Of a stretch of 64,000 bases of DNA, positions 47,382 through 55,860 are shown piece after piece. The stretch's first letter is position 1, and every line of letters starts with the position of its first letter. This stretch comes from Kineosporia sp. NBRC 101731 (GTDB lineage Bacteria; Actinomycetota; Actinomycetes; Actinomycetales; Kineosporiaceae), in NCBI RefSeq assembly GCF_030269305.1, contig NZ_BSTC01000003.1, positions 186,001-250,000 on the forward strand. The letters are read 5' to 3'. A program made the position numbers and the translations under genes. Under the pieces are notes generated by a model. It had not been told where the DNA came from. It did not search any database and was given only the letters and a program-made list of their open reading frames with translations.

Positions 47382-48284
47382 TCACCTCAGCAGCAGCCGG
47401 GCTGTCTCGGCGTGACGCTGCAGACCCTGGTGGGCGACCTGCGGATGCTGTCGGTACCAGTCGAGGTGGGCCTCGCGGATCTCCTCGCCGGAGACGGTTC
47501 GTTCGTGCACCTGCCACCGCGTCGTCCCCTCGCCGTCCAGGCCCAGGGCCTCGATGACCTCACGGGCGACGGGGGCGTGCACGCTGTTGAGCAGGACGCG
47601 GCCCGGGTCGGGTACGTCCTGCTCGAGCGCCAGGTGCCGCAGGATTCGGCTCGCTGCACCCCGGAGTACGAGGTTGCCGGGGTGGTTGACGACGTGGCAG
47701 GCGTCCCGACCCGCCTCCTGGAGCAGATCGACCACGTCGATGGTGGCGTGCCGGTGCTGGCGCCGCTCCAGCTCACGGACGCTGAGGTCGCGGACCGCCC
47801 GTACGGCTGAGGTGGTGAGAGCCGGCACCGGGCCGGCGCCGGCGGCTTCGGCCAGGTGACGCAGGTCGTGGTACGGCACGATCGGGGGCTCGCCCGCATC
47901 CGGCGATCTGATGATCACCTGATAGGGGTGTAGTGCCGCCCAGCGAATCACCGGCACCATCACCAACCGGCATCCCGGTCGAGTCGCTGCCCTGACCTCG
48001 GCCGTTCCCAGAGGCAGGTCGCGGTATCCCGGGCGGACGGGCTGAGAGACGATGACATCGACGGCCGCGACGAGGCGATACAGGTGGGCAAGATCGTCCT
48101 CGACAAGCTCATGGGCGGGCGGGATGCGCACCGTGCGCACGGGGGAGTGCGGTCCGCTCAGCAGCACCCGCAGCGACTCGACCTGGCAGTTCCCGTGCAT
48201 CAGCATCAGAGGGCGCCCATCGTCCGCCGGCAGGGGATGCAGGCCGTAGAAGGTGCCGTAGTGCCGTGTTCGTGCTCCGCTCAC
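47382..48284 (-). CDS. WcbI-like polysaccharide biosynthesis protein
   Basis: The 300-aa protein has the WcbI hallmark LMLMHGNCQVESLRVLLSG near the N-terminus, followed by VDVIVSQPVRPGYRDLPLGTAE and VMVPVIRWAALHPYQ. WcbI proteins act in capsule polysaccharide synthesis and are proposed acetyl- or other acyl transferases that bind CoA. The GTG start has AGGG 8 nt upstream. No other capsule gene is adjacent. It lies between the CAP-domain gene and a serine hydrolase, all on the minus strand. Confidence 0.78.
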   Translation of the reverse strand: MSGARTRHYGTFYGLHPLPADDGRPLMLMHGNCQVESLRVLLSGPHSPVRTVRIPPAHELVEDDLAHLYRLVAAVDVIVSQPVRPGYRDLPLGTAEVRAATRPGCRLVMVPVIRWAALHPYQVIIRSPDAGEPPIVPYHDLRHLAEAAGAGPVPALTTSAVRAVRDLSVRELERRQHRHATIDVVDLLQEAGRDACHVVNHPGNLVLRGAASRILRHLALEQDVPDPGRVLLNSVHAPVAREVIEALGLDGEGTTRWQVHERTVSGEEIREAHLDWYRQHPQVAHQGLQRHAETARLLLR

Positions 48285-48429
48285 CGTCGGACCCTAAGTG
48301 GTGATCCGGTGCGTGCACCTGCGGAGGGGCAGGATGGAGGCAACCCGAGCATGCCTGGCCCTTCTGACCAGGGCTGCGCCACCCGTCAGGCCTGGGTGAA
48401 GCCCGTACCCGCTGCGTCGTCCGCGCTGG

Positions 48430-49710
48430 TCAGGACGCGGGGACGGGGGTCTTGCCGTGCAGGGCGTCCAGGACCGTCTGCGGAACAGGTTTGCCGAGCA
48501 TCTTGCAGGTGGTGACGTCCTGGGCAGCAAAGGCCACCTGGGCGAACCGGGTGGCGCCCTGGTTCGGGCTCAGATCGCTGGGCCCGGCGGTGGTGTCGGT
48601 GATCGCGGTGCGTCGGCCGTTTTCGGTGGTCACCGCGGTGCTGTGGTGGCCGTTGGTGTCGCCGCCGTGGCCCCAGACCGGCCCACAAGCCGACTCGATG
48701 TGGAACAGGCCCAGGCCGTAACCACCGGGGATCGGGAAGTCCTTGGGCAGTTCCACGGTCTTCTTCATCTCGTTCAGCTGCTGGTTCGAGAACAGCTTGG
48801 CCTGCATCAGGCCGGAGAAGAACGTTGCCAGGTCGCGCTGGTCGGAGATGATCGCCCCGGCGGCACCGGCCCATCCGCCGACGGGCCAGGTGGAGGTGTC
48901 GGCGTAGGTCGCCTGACCGGTGGAGAAGCTGACCGCGTAGCCGTGGGCGTAACCGGGGCCGGTGTCGGTCGCCCGCGGGTCGGCGAAGTAGGTGTGCTTC
49001 AGGCCCAGCGGCTGGGCGATGCGCTGCTGCACCAGCTCGGGCAGGCTCTGGCCGGTCTGCTGCTGCAGCAGCATCCCCAGCAGGGTGTAGTTGGTGTTGG
49101 CGTACGACCAGCCCTGGCCCGGGGCGAAGTTGGGCTCGTGCGCGAAGGCGATCTTCAGCAGTTCCGGGTCGGTCCAGACTCGCTGCGGGTCGCCGATCAG
49201 GCCTTCGGCGAACTTCTCGTCGGCGGTGTAGTTGAACAGACCGCTGGTGTGATTGAGCAGCATCCGCACGGTGATGTTCTGGCCGTTGGGCACCACCCCG
49301 GGCAGATACTTCTCGATCGGCGCGTCCAGCTTCACCTGGCGCCGGTCGACCAGCTGCAGGGTCAGGGCCGCAGTGAAGGTCTTGGTGTTGCTGCCAATTT
49401 CGAACTGGTCGGTGGCCTTCAGCCGGCGCCCGGTGTCCCGGTCGGCCACCCCCGAGGTGCTCAGCGCCACCCGGCGGCCGTCATCGATGCGGGTCATGTA
49501 ACCGGGAGCGCCGCTGTCCAGTACCTGCCGGGCCACGTCGCGGATCACCGGGTCGCCGTGACCGCCGTGGAGGGCTCCGGCCGAGGCAGCAGCAGAGGGG
49601 GAGGACGAGGTGGAGGCCGAGGCGCCCGCAACCGTGGCGACCGCTCCGGTACCGGCCAGGACAGCGGCCGCGGTGAGCACAACAGCTTTGGTCGTGGTGT
49701 TCGTTGTCAT
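48430..49710 (-). CDS. Secreted serine hydrolase (class C beta-lactamase/DD-peptidase family)
   Basis: The 426-aa protein has a signal peptide (KAVVLTAAAVLAGTGAVATVAGASAS). The fold is marked by FEIGSNTKTFTAALTLQL (SxxK with nucleophile Ser), GQGWSYANTNYTLLGMLLQ (YxN) and VWGHGGDTNGHHS (HGG in place of KTG). Relatives include D-alanyl-D-alanine carboxypeptidases and esterases of the S12 family; the substrate is unknown. ATG 49710 was chosen because the signal peptide starts there; the frame is open to 49746. Confidence 0.88.
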   Translation of the reverse strand: MTTNTTTKAVVLTAAAVLAGTGAVATVAGASASTSSSPSAAASAGALHGGHGDPVIRDVARQVLDSGAPGYMTRIDDGRRVALSTSGVADRDTGRRLKATDQFEIGSNTKTFTAALTLQLVDRRQVKLDAPIEKYLPGVVPNGQNITVRMLLNHTSGLFNYTADEKFAEGLIGDPQRVWTDPELLKIAFAHEPNFAPGQGWSYANTNYTLLGMLLQQQTGQSLPELVQQRIAQPLGLKHTYFADPRATDTGPGYAHGYAVSFSTGQATYADTSTWPVGGWAGAAGAIISDQRDLATFFSGLMQAKLFSNQQLNEMKKTVELPKDFPIPGGYGLGLFHIESACGPVWGHGGDTNGHHSTAVTTENGRRTAITDTTAGPSDLSPNQGATRFAQVAFAAQDVTTCKMLGKPVPQTVLDALHGKTPVPAS

Positions 49711-50135
49711 GCATCGATCGTGTCGCCCGACCCACCTACCGGTCATTGCCTCCTACTGCCCACTGTCGACTACAGCCTTCCCCCCGCACCAGGTAGTGCA
49801 GGCACTACCGCGGTGCGGATCGCCCGACCACGGCCGGGGGCCCGTAGTAGGGACTGTCTCGCGCTTCCGGCTCTGGCTGTGACCCGGGCGCGGTGCCGGA
49901 GTGCCGGTTCGGTGACGTAGTCGGTAGGCCGGGTCCGCTGATGTGGCGGCCGAGGTCGCGCACCTCCTGATCACTCATTGTTTGCACGAGGCTGGCGAAC
50001 TCGGTCGGCGCCGGCATCGGCACATATCGCCCGACGGCGGCACTTCGAAACCCCCACGCCACACCTGTTGCCTGTTCGTGCAGTCCCCGCGAGTAGCTAT
50101 TTCTGTCCGACGGACAGTTATCTAGTTTGGTTGCT
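49711..50135. other. Interval with possible small minus-strand gene and operon promoter
   Basis: A minus-strand frame 49805-50017 could encode 70 aa (PAPTEFASLVQTMSDQEVRDLGRHIS... with a Pro/Ser-rich tail), but it has no clear ribosome site and I do not call it. The right end holds the palindromic operator and promoter of the next operon. Confidence 0.4.
50103..50117. promoter_or_regulatory. Palindromic operator of the NrtR-phosphorylase operon
   Basis: CTGTCCG A CGGACAG, a perfect 7-1-7 palindrome, is followed by an AT-rich -10-like stretch (TATCTAGTTT, 50119-50128) and then the ATG at 50136. The layout suggests autoregulation by the NrtR-type first gene and a very short leader. Confidence 0.6.
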
Positions 50136-50864
50136 ATGTCCGAGCCGGAATGGGTGCCCCCATCAGTCCTGATTGCTGTTGACCTGCTCGTTCTCACCCT
50201 GCGCGGGCCCGACTTGTGTCTGCTGCTGATCGAGCGAGGGATCGAGCCGATGATGGGACAGCAGGCGCTGCCGGGTGGGTTCCTCAGCCATGATCGCGAG
50301 GAACTCGTCACTGCGGCCCGGCGTGAGCTGCGGGAAGAGACGTCCATCGATCTGGACTCCGTGCACCTGGAACTACTGGGGGTCTATTCCGGGCCGGAGC
50401 GAGATCCGCGGGGGCGTGTGGTGTCGATGGCCTACCTGGCCATTGTTCCCCGCCTCGGGGATCCCGAGGCAGGCACCGACGCGATGGGTGCTCGGTGGCA
50501 TCCGGTGGCTGCGGTACTCGGGGGGTCGTTACGGCTCGCCTTCGATCACCGCGACATCGTGTCCGACGGCGTCGAAAGGGCCCGGCAGATGCTGGAGACC
50601 ACCACCCTGGCCACGACGTTCTGCTCGTCGCCGTTCAGCCTGAGTGATCTGCAGGGCGTCTACGAAGCGGTCTGGGGCATGCCCCTTGACACCCGCAATT
50701 TCTACCGAAAACTCAGACGAGCGGATGGCTTTGTCGTCCCGGCGGGTCCCATGCGTCAAGGGGCCTCCGGCCGCCCCGCCCGCCTCTACCGGGCCGGCCC
50801 GAGCACATCACTGCAACCACCCATGGTCCGCGATTCCCTGGCCCGACCGAGGAGCGAAGCATGA
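50136..50864 (+). CDS. NrtR-like regulator: degenerate Nudix domain + winged helix
   Basis: The 242-aa protein has an N-terminal Nudix-like domain (VLIAVDLLVLTLRGPDLCLLLIERG, QQALPGGFLSHDREELVTAARRELREETSIDL). The Nudix box has one extra residue between G and E, and Ser replaces the final Gly, suggesting ligand binding without hydrolysis. The C-terminal part (FSLSDLQGVYEAVWGMPLDTRNFYRKLRRADGFVV) is the winged helix of NrtR-type repressors, which sense ADP-ribose-like nucleotides. The stop overlaps the next gene by 4 bp (ATGA). It probably represses its own operon through the palindrome at 50103. Confidence 0.85.
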   Translation: MSEPEWVPPSVLIAVDLLVLTLRGPDLCLLLIERGIEPMMGQQALPGGFLSHDREELVTAARRELREETSIDLDSVHLELLGVYSGPERDPRGRVVSMAYLAIVPRLGDPEAGTDAMGARWHPVAAVLGGSLRLAFDHRDIVSDGVERARQMLETTTLATTFCSSPFSLSDLQGVYEAVWGMPLDTRNFYRKLRRADGFVVPAGPMRQGASGRPARLYRAGPSTSLQPPMVRDSLARPRSEA

Positions 50865-52021
50865 ACCGCCCGATCCTGTTCCTGACCGCCATCGATGTGG
50901 AACGCCGAGCGGTGCTGGAGCATCTGACCGACCGGCGTGATGTGACCGATCGCGGTACCCGCTTCATCCAGGGCCTCACTCGTCGCGGTCGCCGGAGAGC
51001 GCTTCTGGCTCAGACCGGTCCGGGCAACACCGGCGCGAGCGCGACCGCGCAGCTGGCGATCGCTCGATTCTCGCCCGCTCTGGTCATTTTCAGCGGTATT
51101 GCCGGGGCGCTGCAGCCGCACATCGAATTGGGGGACGTCGTGGTCGCCGATCAGATCACGGCTTACGGGGGTGGGTTAAGTCAGGACGAGGGGTTCTGGT
51201 CGCGTCCGCGTTCCTGGCAAGCACCGCACGCCGAACAGCAGTTCGCGCAGAGCCTGAGCGAGGGAGCCCTCTGGCAGGAGCATCGGCCCTCGCCGTCCGG
51301 ACGGGTCCGGTTCGGCCACATTGCCTCGGGTGAGGTGGTACTCGACTCCCGGACCTCGGACATCGCCCAGCGGCTCCTGCGGCAGCACAACGACGCTCTG
51401 GCCATCGAGATGGAAGGTGCGGGGGTGGCCCGGGCCGCGCACACCAACGGGGTGCCGTTCATGGTGGTCCGGGGGATCAGCGACCGGGCGGACGGTACCA
51501 AGTACACGACCGACAAGGGCGACACCCAGCAGCAGGCAGCGTCGGCAGCCGCGGCCTTCGCCGTGCTTCTGGCGGACGAGCTGACTGCGCGCCCGATCAG
51601 CGAAACCGCAACGAGAGCAACGGCCGACCAGCAGGGGGACATCACCATGCAGCATCAGCCCGTCGTCCATCAGACGATCCGGGACAACAACCGGATCGGG
51701 AACATGGTCGGCATCAGCCACGGAAATCTGCTCTCCGGGAAAGAACACGACCAGGTGGAGGAGTCGCTGCGCGCCGAGCTGGCACAGGTGCGCCGGTTGC
51801 TGGAAGGAGCGCTGTCCGACGGCCGGATCAGCGCGGACGAGCACCGGGAGGCCGCGCAGCACCTGGACGATGCCGCAGCGATGGTGCCGCCGAAAGACTC
51901 GCAGCAGCAGGGGGCCGCTCTATGGGTACTGGGGAAGCTACTGGGCATCGTCGGGGGAGTGGCCGATCTCAGCGATCACGTGGGCCGGATCATCACCTCG
52001 ATCAACAGGATGACATCGTGA
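50861..52021 (+). CDS. Nucleoside phosphorylase/MTAN-like enzyme fused to adaptor-like tail
   Basis: The 386-aa protein has a PNP_UDP_1 domain at ~1-245: LFLTAIDVERRAVLEHL, QTGPGNTGASATAQLAI, VIFSGIAGALQPHIELGDVVVAD, IASGEVVLDS, LAIEMEGAGVARAA (ribose-binding MEGAG), VRGISDRADG (catalytic Asp). It should cleave or phosphorolyse a purine nucleoside or nucleotide. The tail (~262-386) contains NRIGNMVGISHGNLLSG, a coiled segment LRAELAQVRRLLEGALSDGRISADEHREAAQHL and an amphipathic end. The third protein starts with a related motif. ATG 51647 has AGGGGGA 7 nt upstream, so the tail may also be made alone. Overlaps with both neighbours are 4 bp. Confidence 0.85.
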   Translation: MNRPILFLTAIDVERRAVLEHLTDRRDVTDRGTRFIQGLTRRGRRRALLAQTGPGNTGASATAQLAIARFSPALVIFSGIAGALQPHIELGDVVVADQITAYGGGLSQDEGFWSRPRSWQAPHAEQQFAQSLSEGALWQEHRPSPSGRVRFGHIASGEVVLDSRTSDIAQRLLRQHNDALAIEMEGAGVARAAHTNGVPFMVVRGISDRADGTKYTTDKGDTQQQAASAAAAFAVLLADELTARPISETATRATADQQGDITMQHQPVVHQTIRDNNRIGNMVGISHGNLLSGKEHDQVEESLRAELAQVRRLLEGALSDGRISADEHREAAQHLDDAAAMVPPKDSQQQGAALWVLGKLLGIVGGVADLSDHVGRIITSINRMTS

Positions 52022-53916
52022 ACCCTCCCGGCGGCACGGCGAACCAGGAATTCGGCGACAACAACGACGTCGATCTGCTGATCGGGGTTTCGCACGGGGA
52101 CGTGTACTTCAACGCGTCGAAGACACCGACGCCGGCTGAGCTCCTGGACCTCGGAAAACACAATCTGAATAGCGGTATCGTCGACAGGGCACAGACCCGC
52201 ATCGATGAGGCGATCGAGGGAGATCTGCGGGGCGGTGAGGTGTGCTTCTACTTCGTCCTCGCACTCCTGAGCGGCCGCAGTCTGGAGCAACTGTCCGAGC
52301 ATGAACGGCAGCGCCTGAAGAGCGCCGAAAGCGATCTGCTGCATAACGGATCACCGGGTCCGGCTGATCCGGCAGCACGTCTGGTGCTGGACCTGGTCGA
52401 TCTCGATGCCGGCGACCGTGACGACGTCGATGCCTTGTTCGACCGCCTGGACGAGATCGGCGAGCAGTGGCGTCGACCCATCGTGCGGCACCTCGAGTTC
52501 GTGGTGGAGGGGCGGGCCAAGGACGCCCTCTGGCAGCGAAGTGTCAAGCAGGCCCGAGCGGATCAGATGAACAAGGCAAGGGTGGACCGGGCCTGGAAGT
52601 TCTTCCATCCCGATCCCATCGGGCCCGTCAAGGCGCCGGTTCGCGAGTTCCGCCCCGACGCCCTGTCAGTGGTGGGCCTGGTGGCCAGCTCGCTGATGAC
52701 GGTGGCCTTCCTGATTCAGTTGGTCACCGACGTCATCAGTTTTCTCTGGTTCGCGGTCGCCCTGTTCGCAGTCGGCACGTGCGTCTTCCTGATCGGTGAC
52801 CGCTCGGCCCACCGGCGCGTGAGCGTCCGGGCTTCGGTGCTCCGTCCGCCGCTCGAAGCGCCTCCCATTCATCTCTCCGGTCCGCTCGGGATGTACTGCA
52901 AGCGTTTCGCCAAGGAGGATCTCCTGGATCCGAAAGGCGTCATGGATGCGACGAAATCCATTCGCGATGCTGTGGCCTGGGAACTGTCGTCGACCTATCC
53001 CGATTATGGGCGGATGCACACCGGTCCGATTCGCTGGCTGATCCGCTACCGCGCCCGCCAGATCGTCGGGATTGCCCGCTCCGGAAACCCGGCCGGGCTC
53101 TGCCCCGAACTCGATGCCGTTCCGATGACCGCACTGGGCATCCCGGTCAGTGGGCTTGTTGCCGTGGCGACCGGCCTTACGCTTCTCGTCGGAGCGCTGA
53201 ATGCGGATGCCTGGTCCACAGTGCAGGTGCTGCCGCTGATCGCGCTGTTCGGTTATCTGACGGTGCGTCTGGGCCTGAGGATCGCCGGGAACGAGCGAGA
53301 GATCCACTACCTCCTCAAGCGTTCACAGGAGCAATACCGGCTGGACTTCGAAAGGTTCGAAGAATGGCGGGATCGGCTTCGAGATCGGCCGAAAGAGGAC
53401 GAGATGGCTGAATGGCTCAGCGCCGACCGGGTACTCCTGATCGATCGGGCGCTGACCCACTACAAGCTGGAGCCGCGCCAGGTCCTGTCACACGCCATCC
53501 TCGAGTCGCCGGACAAGGGTAAGCAGGCACACAGCCGTGCGCGTGTCTCCGGGGGCCCGTGGCGTCATCAGCACTACAGCCTGACGATGTTCCTGCTCAG
53601 CGGCGACGGCATCCGGCAGGTCATGACGAAGCTCGAGTTCGCCACCGGGCAATTGAGCAACGATGCGCGGGAGAACTTTCGCTACGACACCATCTGCTCG
53701 TTCCGGGTCGAGACCACTCCGGGAAACGGCCGCATCCTGAAATTGCGCAGGATGGACGGTAACTCGGACGAGTATGCGATCGTCGCAGCAGACGAGACGC
53801 CCGACGTCACGGACGACGTCGCCGAGATATCAGCTGAGGCGGCCGGTCTGCATCAGACCATCCACCTGCTGGAAGGAATTGCCGCCGAGGGCAGGACCTG
53901 GCTGAGCGCGGGGTGA
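52018..53916 (+). CDS. Four-TM membrane protein with adaptor-like N-terminus, putative effector
   Basis: The 632-aa protein starts at GTG 52018, overlapping the phosphorylase stop (GTGA). The N-terminus NNDVDLLIGVSHGDVYFNAS echoes the tail motif of the preceding protein. A helical TPR-like stretch follows (~35-110). Two TM helices lie at ~216-262 (VVGLVASSLMTVAFLIQLV; FLWFAVALFAVGTCVFLI) and two at ~371-424 (VSGLVAVATGLTLLVGAL; VLPLIALFGYLTVRLGL), with a charged loop between the pairs. The ~200-residue C-terminal soluble part (EIHYLLKRSQEQYRLDFERFEEW..., HQHYSLTMFLLSGDGIRQVM) is not recognised. In context it may be a membrane-acting effector (inference). Confidence 0.75.
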   Translation: MNPPGGTANQEFGDNNDVDLLIGVSHGDVYFNASKTPTPAELLDLGKHNLNSGIVDRAQTRIDEAIEGDLRGGEVCFYFVLALLSGRSLEQLSEHERQRLKSAESDLLHNGSPGPADPAARLVLDLVDLDAGDRDDVDALFDRLDEIGEQWRRPIVRHLEFVVEGRAKDALWQRSVKQARADQMNKARVDRAWKFFHPDPIGPVKAPVREFRPDALSVVGLVASSLMTVAFLIQLVTDVISFLWFAVALFAVGTCVFLIGDRSAHRRVSVRASVLRPPLEAPPIHLSGPLGMYCKRFAKEDLLDPKGVMDATKSIRDAVAWELSSTYPDYGRMHTGPIRWLIRYRARQIVGIARSGNPAGLCPELDAVPMTALGIPVSGLVAVATGLTLLVGALNADAWSTVQVLPLIALFGYLTVRLGLRIAGNEREIHYLLKRSQEQYRLDFERFEEWRDRLRDRPKEDEMAEWLSADRVLLIDRALTHYKLEPRQVLSHAILESPDKGKQAHSRARVSGGPWRHQHYSLTMFLLSGDGIRQVMTKLEFATGQLSNDARENFRYDTICSFRVETTPGNGRILKLRRMDGNSDEYAIVAADETPDVTDDVAEISAEAAGLHQTIHLLEGIAAEGRTWLSAG

Positions 53917-53936
53917 CCCCAGCCGGGCATGAACCA

Positions 53937-53978
53937 ATGGGGGACGTGGTCGGCACCGGTGCCGACCACGTCCCCCAT
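53937..53978. terminator. 42-bp perfect palindrome terminator after the three-gene operon
   Basis: The 21-bp arms are perfectly self-complementary with no unpaired loop (core GTCGGCACCGGTGCCGAC). It begins 21 bp after the stop at 53916. There is no T-tract. It probably ends the operon transcript or shields it from the decayed DNA downstream. Confidence 0.75.
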
Positions 53979-54076
53979 CATTCTGGTTGGCTTGCAGGGG
54001 ACCTCAGACCAGTCGGGCCTGCGCCTCGTCGAACAGAGGTGGTCGGCGGCGATGGGTGGGGCTGCGGATGCCGCGC

Positions 54077-54361
54077 TCACGGCGCCCACAGGGCGGACAG
54101 GGGGAGGGCTACGATGCGATCTCCGAACGGTGTCGTGGTCGGGCCGGTGTGCAGAACGAATCCCGCGACGAACCGGTCGCCGAGGCGGTCACGCATCTGC
54201 GCGAGCCATCTGACGTCCCGGCCGCCGATGCTGGACGTAGCCTTGACCTCGAGGCCGATGACGCGGCCGTCCTTGGCTTCCATCACGAGGTCCACTTCGG
54301 CTCCGTGTGTCGGCCAGGGCCTCCATGACCTTGCCGGTCGGGTGTTGGGGGCGAACGTCAT
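54077..54361 (-). pseudogene. DUF4143 (AAA ATPase-associated) C-terminal remnant
   Basis: On the minus strand the frame reads EVDLVMEAKDGRVIGLEVKATSSIGGRDVRWLAQMRDRLGDRF, then FVLHTGPTTTPFGDRIVALPLSALW. This is the C-terminal DUF4143/PD-(D/E)XK-like segment (ExDxxxE...IEVK) of the AAA-DUF4143 family. The ATPase part is absent and the upstream residues are out of frame, so it is a fragment. Confidence 0.65.
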
Positions 54362-54466
54362 CTGCCATGGCAGCGATCAGAGGTCGAGCTCGCCGATTCG
54401 CGACACCTTGCTCGCCGATTCGCGGGCCGCGCCGGAGGGTCCGGGATCCGTTTCCAGGCGGTGGGG

Positions 54467-55054
54467 TTACTGCTTGAGCCAGGACCATTCCCTGGGATCC
54501 GCGGAGTATTTGGCCTGGCTCCATTCCGCCGATTGGTTAGCTGGTCCTTCAGTCGGGGCCCCGATGTGCACGGTCCGCAGCACACCGTCTTCTTCGATGG
54601 TGATGCCGACGTTCGACTCGGGGCACCACTCGCCGTCAGCATTGGTCTTCTCGGCGCAAACGGTGACGGTGCCTTGGTCGGTGTCGAACCAGGCGCTCCG
54701 CGAGACCACCGCCTGCCCGCCACCTGCCAGCTCGGCCTTGTCCGCCGTCAGAAAGCCAAGGAACTCGGTGTTCTCGGGAACACCAACCGGCAGCGCGAGC
54801 CGCAGCCCGCCTTCGCGCTCATAGGTGTCGAGGACGTACTGCAGGTCGTACTTCTCGTACAGCCTTGAACGGTCTCCGTCGCCGCCTGAATCGCTGGACC
54901 CGGCCGGTTGGGAAACTGAACCAGCGGAGGTGGCTTCCACTGTGCTTCCTGATCCGCCGCAGGCAGTCAGAACGGCGATTGACGCTAGGGTCATCACCCC
55001 CAAGCTGCCCGACGACACGCGCCTGGCAACGTGACTTGTGGACCTCAATCGCAT
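54467..55054 (-). CDS. Lipoprotein of unknown function
   Basis: The 195-aa protein starts at ATG 55054 with a lipoprotein signal (SLGVMTLASIAVLTAC). A Ser/Gly linker follows, then a ~130-residue domain with YEKYDLQYVLDTYEREGGLRLALPVGVPENTEFLGFLTADKAELAGGGQ, two cysteines (VTVCAEK, EWCPES) and an IEEDGVLRTVHIG strand. It is exported and membrane-anchored. I recognise no family; an SSI-like or periplasmic sensor role cannot be told. The flanking DNA is decayed, but this frame is intact. Confidence 0.7.
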   Translation of the reverse strand: MRLRSTSHVARRVSSGSLGVMTLASIAVLTACGGSGSTVEATSAGSVSQPAGSSDSGGDGDRSRLYEKYDLQYVLDTYEREGGLRLALPVGVPENTEFLGFLTADKAELAGGGQAVVSRSAWFDTDQGTVTVCAEKTNADGEWCPESNVGITIEEDGVLRTVHIGAPTEGPANQSAEWSQAKYSADPREWSWLKQ

Positions 55055-55259
55055 GCCCAACCCCATTGGTTCGTACACCAGACCGCCCTGATCAACTTCC
55101 GCGGACTATCCCACAAGGGTTGGGCACAGCTGGGAATATGATTGCGTCTAATGTCCGAATTGGATGAAATTTGCCATCCGTCGAGTGATGGATGTCATCA
55201 TGCAGGATTTCGGTCATACATAAACCGTTCGACCCCGGAAGCATGCAATCAGCGAGAGA

Positions 55260-55860
55260 TTGTCGTTTGCCTGGGCAACGACAGTCGAAGTCGATCGCGA
55301 AGCGGTTCCTCCCGCACGAAAACCCGTCCAAGTCTCCACCGGCTACGCCGCCTCGATCCGCGACCGCGCCGTCCAGGCCATCGCCGGCGGCGGATTCCTG
55401 ATTGCCCTGCGCGCCCTGCTGGTCGCGGCGCCGGTCGTGCAGGCCGGCGAGACCTTCGCCCGCGCAGCCGGATCCACTATCTTCGTGCACGTGGCCTGCA
55501 CCCCGTTCCGCAGTCTCTTCCACACCGGAGACCGCTCCAGTGCCACCATCGACGCCGGGCAGGTCCTGGACCAGCTCACGAAGGACCAGGTCCTGGTCCG
55601 TGACGGCTACATCGGCTGCACCACCTCCAGGACGTCGTGCACGCCTGGTGCTGCGCGCCCCTACTGCGCGACCTACGCGGCATCTACCAGAACGCCCCGG
55701 CCGGACTGGCCGACTTCGCCGTCGTCCAGTCCTACCTCTCCACCGCCACCAAGTGGGGCTCACCCGATGGCAAGCCCTCAACCAGCTCTTCAGCACCGGA
55801 CTCTGGATCCCACCCGCCCTCACACCAGCCGCGGGGGTAAAACGGCCTGCCTCCACCTGA
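55260..55860 (+). pseudogene. IS66-family transposase remnant with frameshifts
   Basis: Three frames together read as one IS66 transposase C-terminal half. Frame 1: VSTGYAASIRDRAVQAI...APVVQAGETFARAAGSTIFVHVACTPFRSLFHTGDRSSATIDAGQVLD, with GET where relatives have DET. Frame 2: VVHAWCCAPLLRDLRGIYQNAPAGLADFAVVQSYLSTATKWG. Frame 3: ALNQLFSTGLWIPPALTPAAG. The frameshifts near 55620 and 55770 and the missing N-terminus show it is inactive. No terminal inverted repeats were found. Confidence 0.75.

Noticed and set aside
49805-50017. Possible 70-aa minus-strand gene
   Set aside because: The first ~30 residues look protein-like, but there is no ribosome site, the tail is low complexity and there is no family match, so it was left uncalled.
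53913-54824. Plus-strand open frame after the membrane-protein gene
   Set aside because: It crosses the 42-bp palindrome and is antisense to the DUF4143 remnant and the lipoprotein gene, with no coding features.
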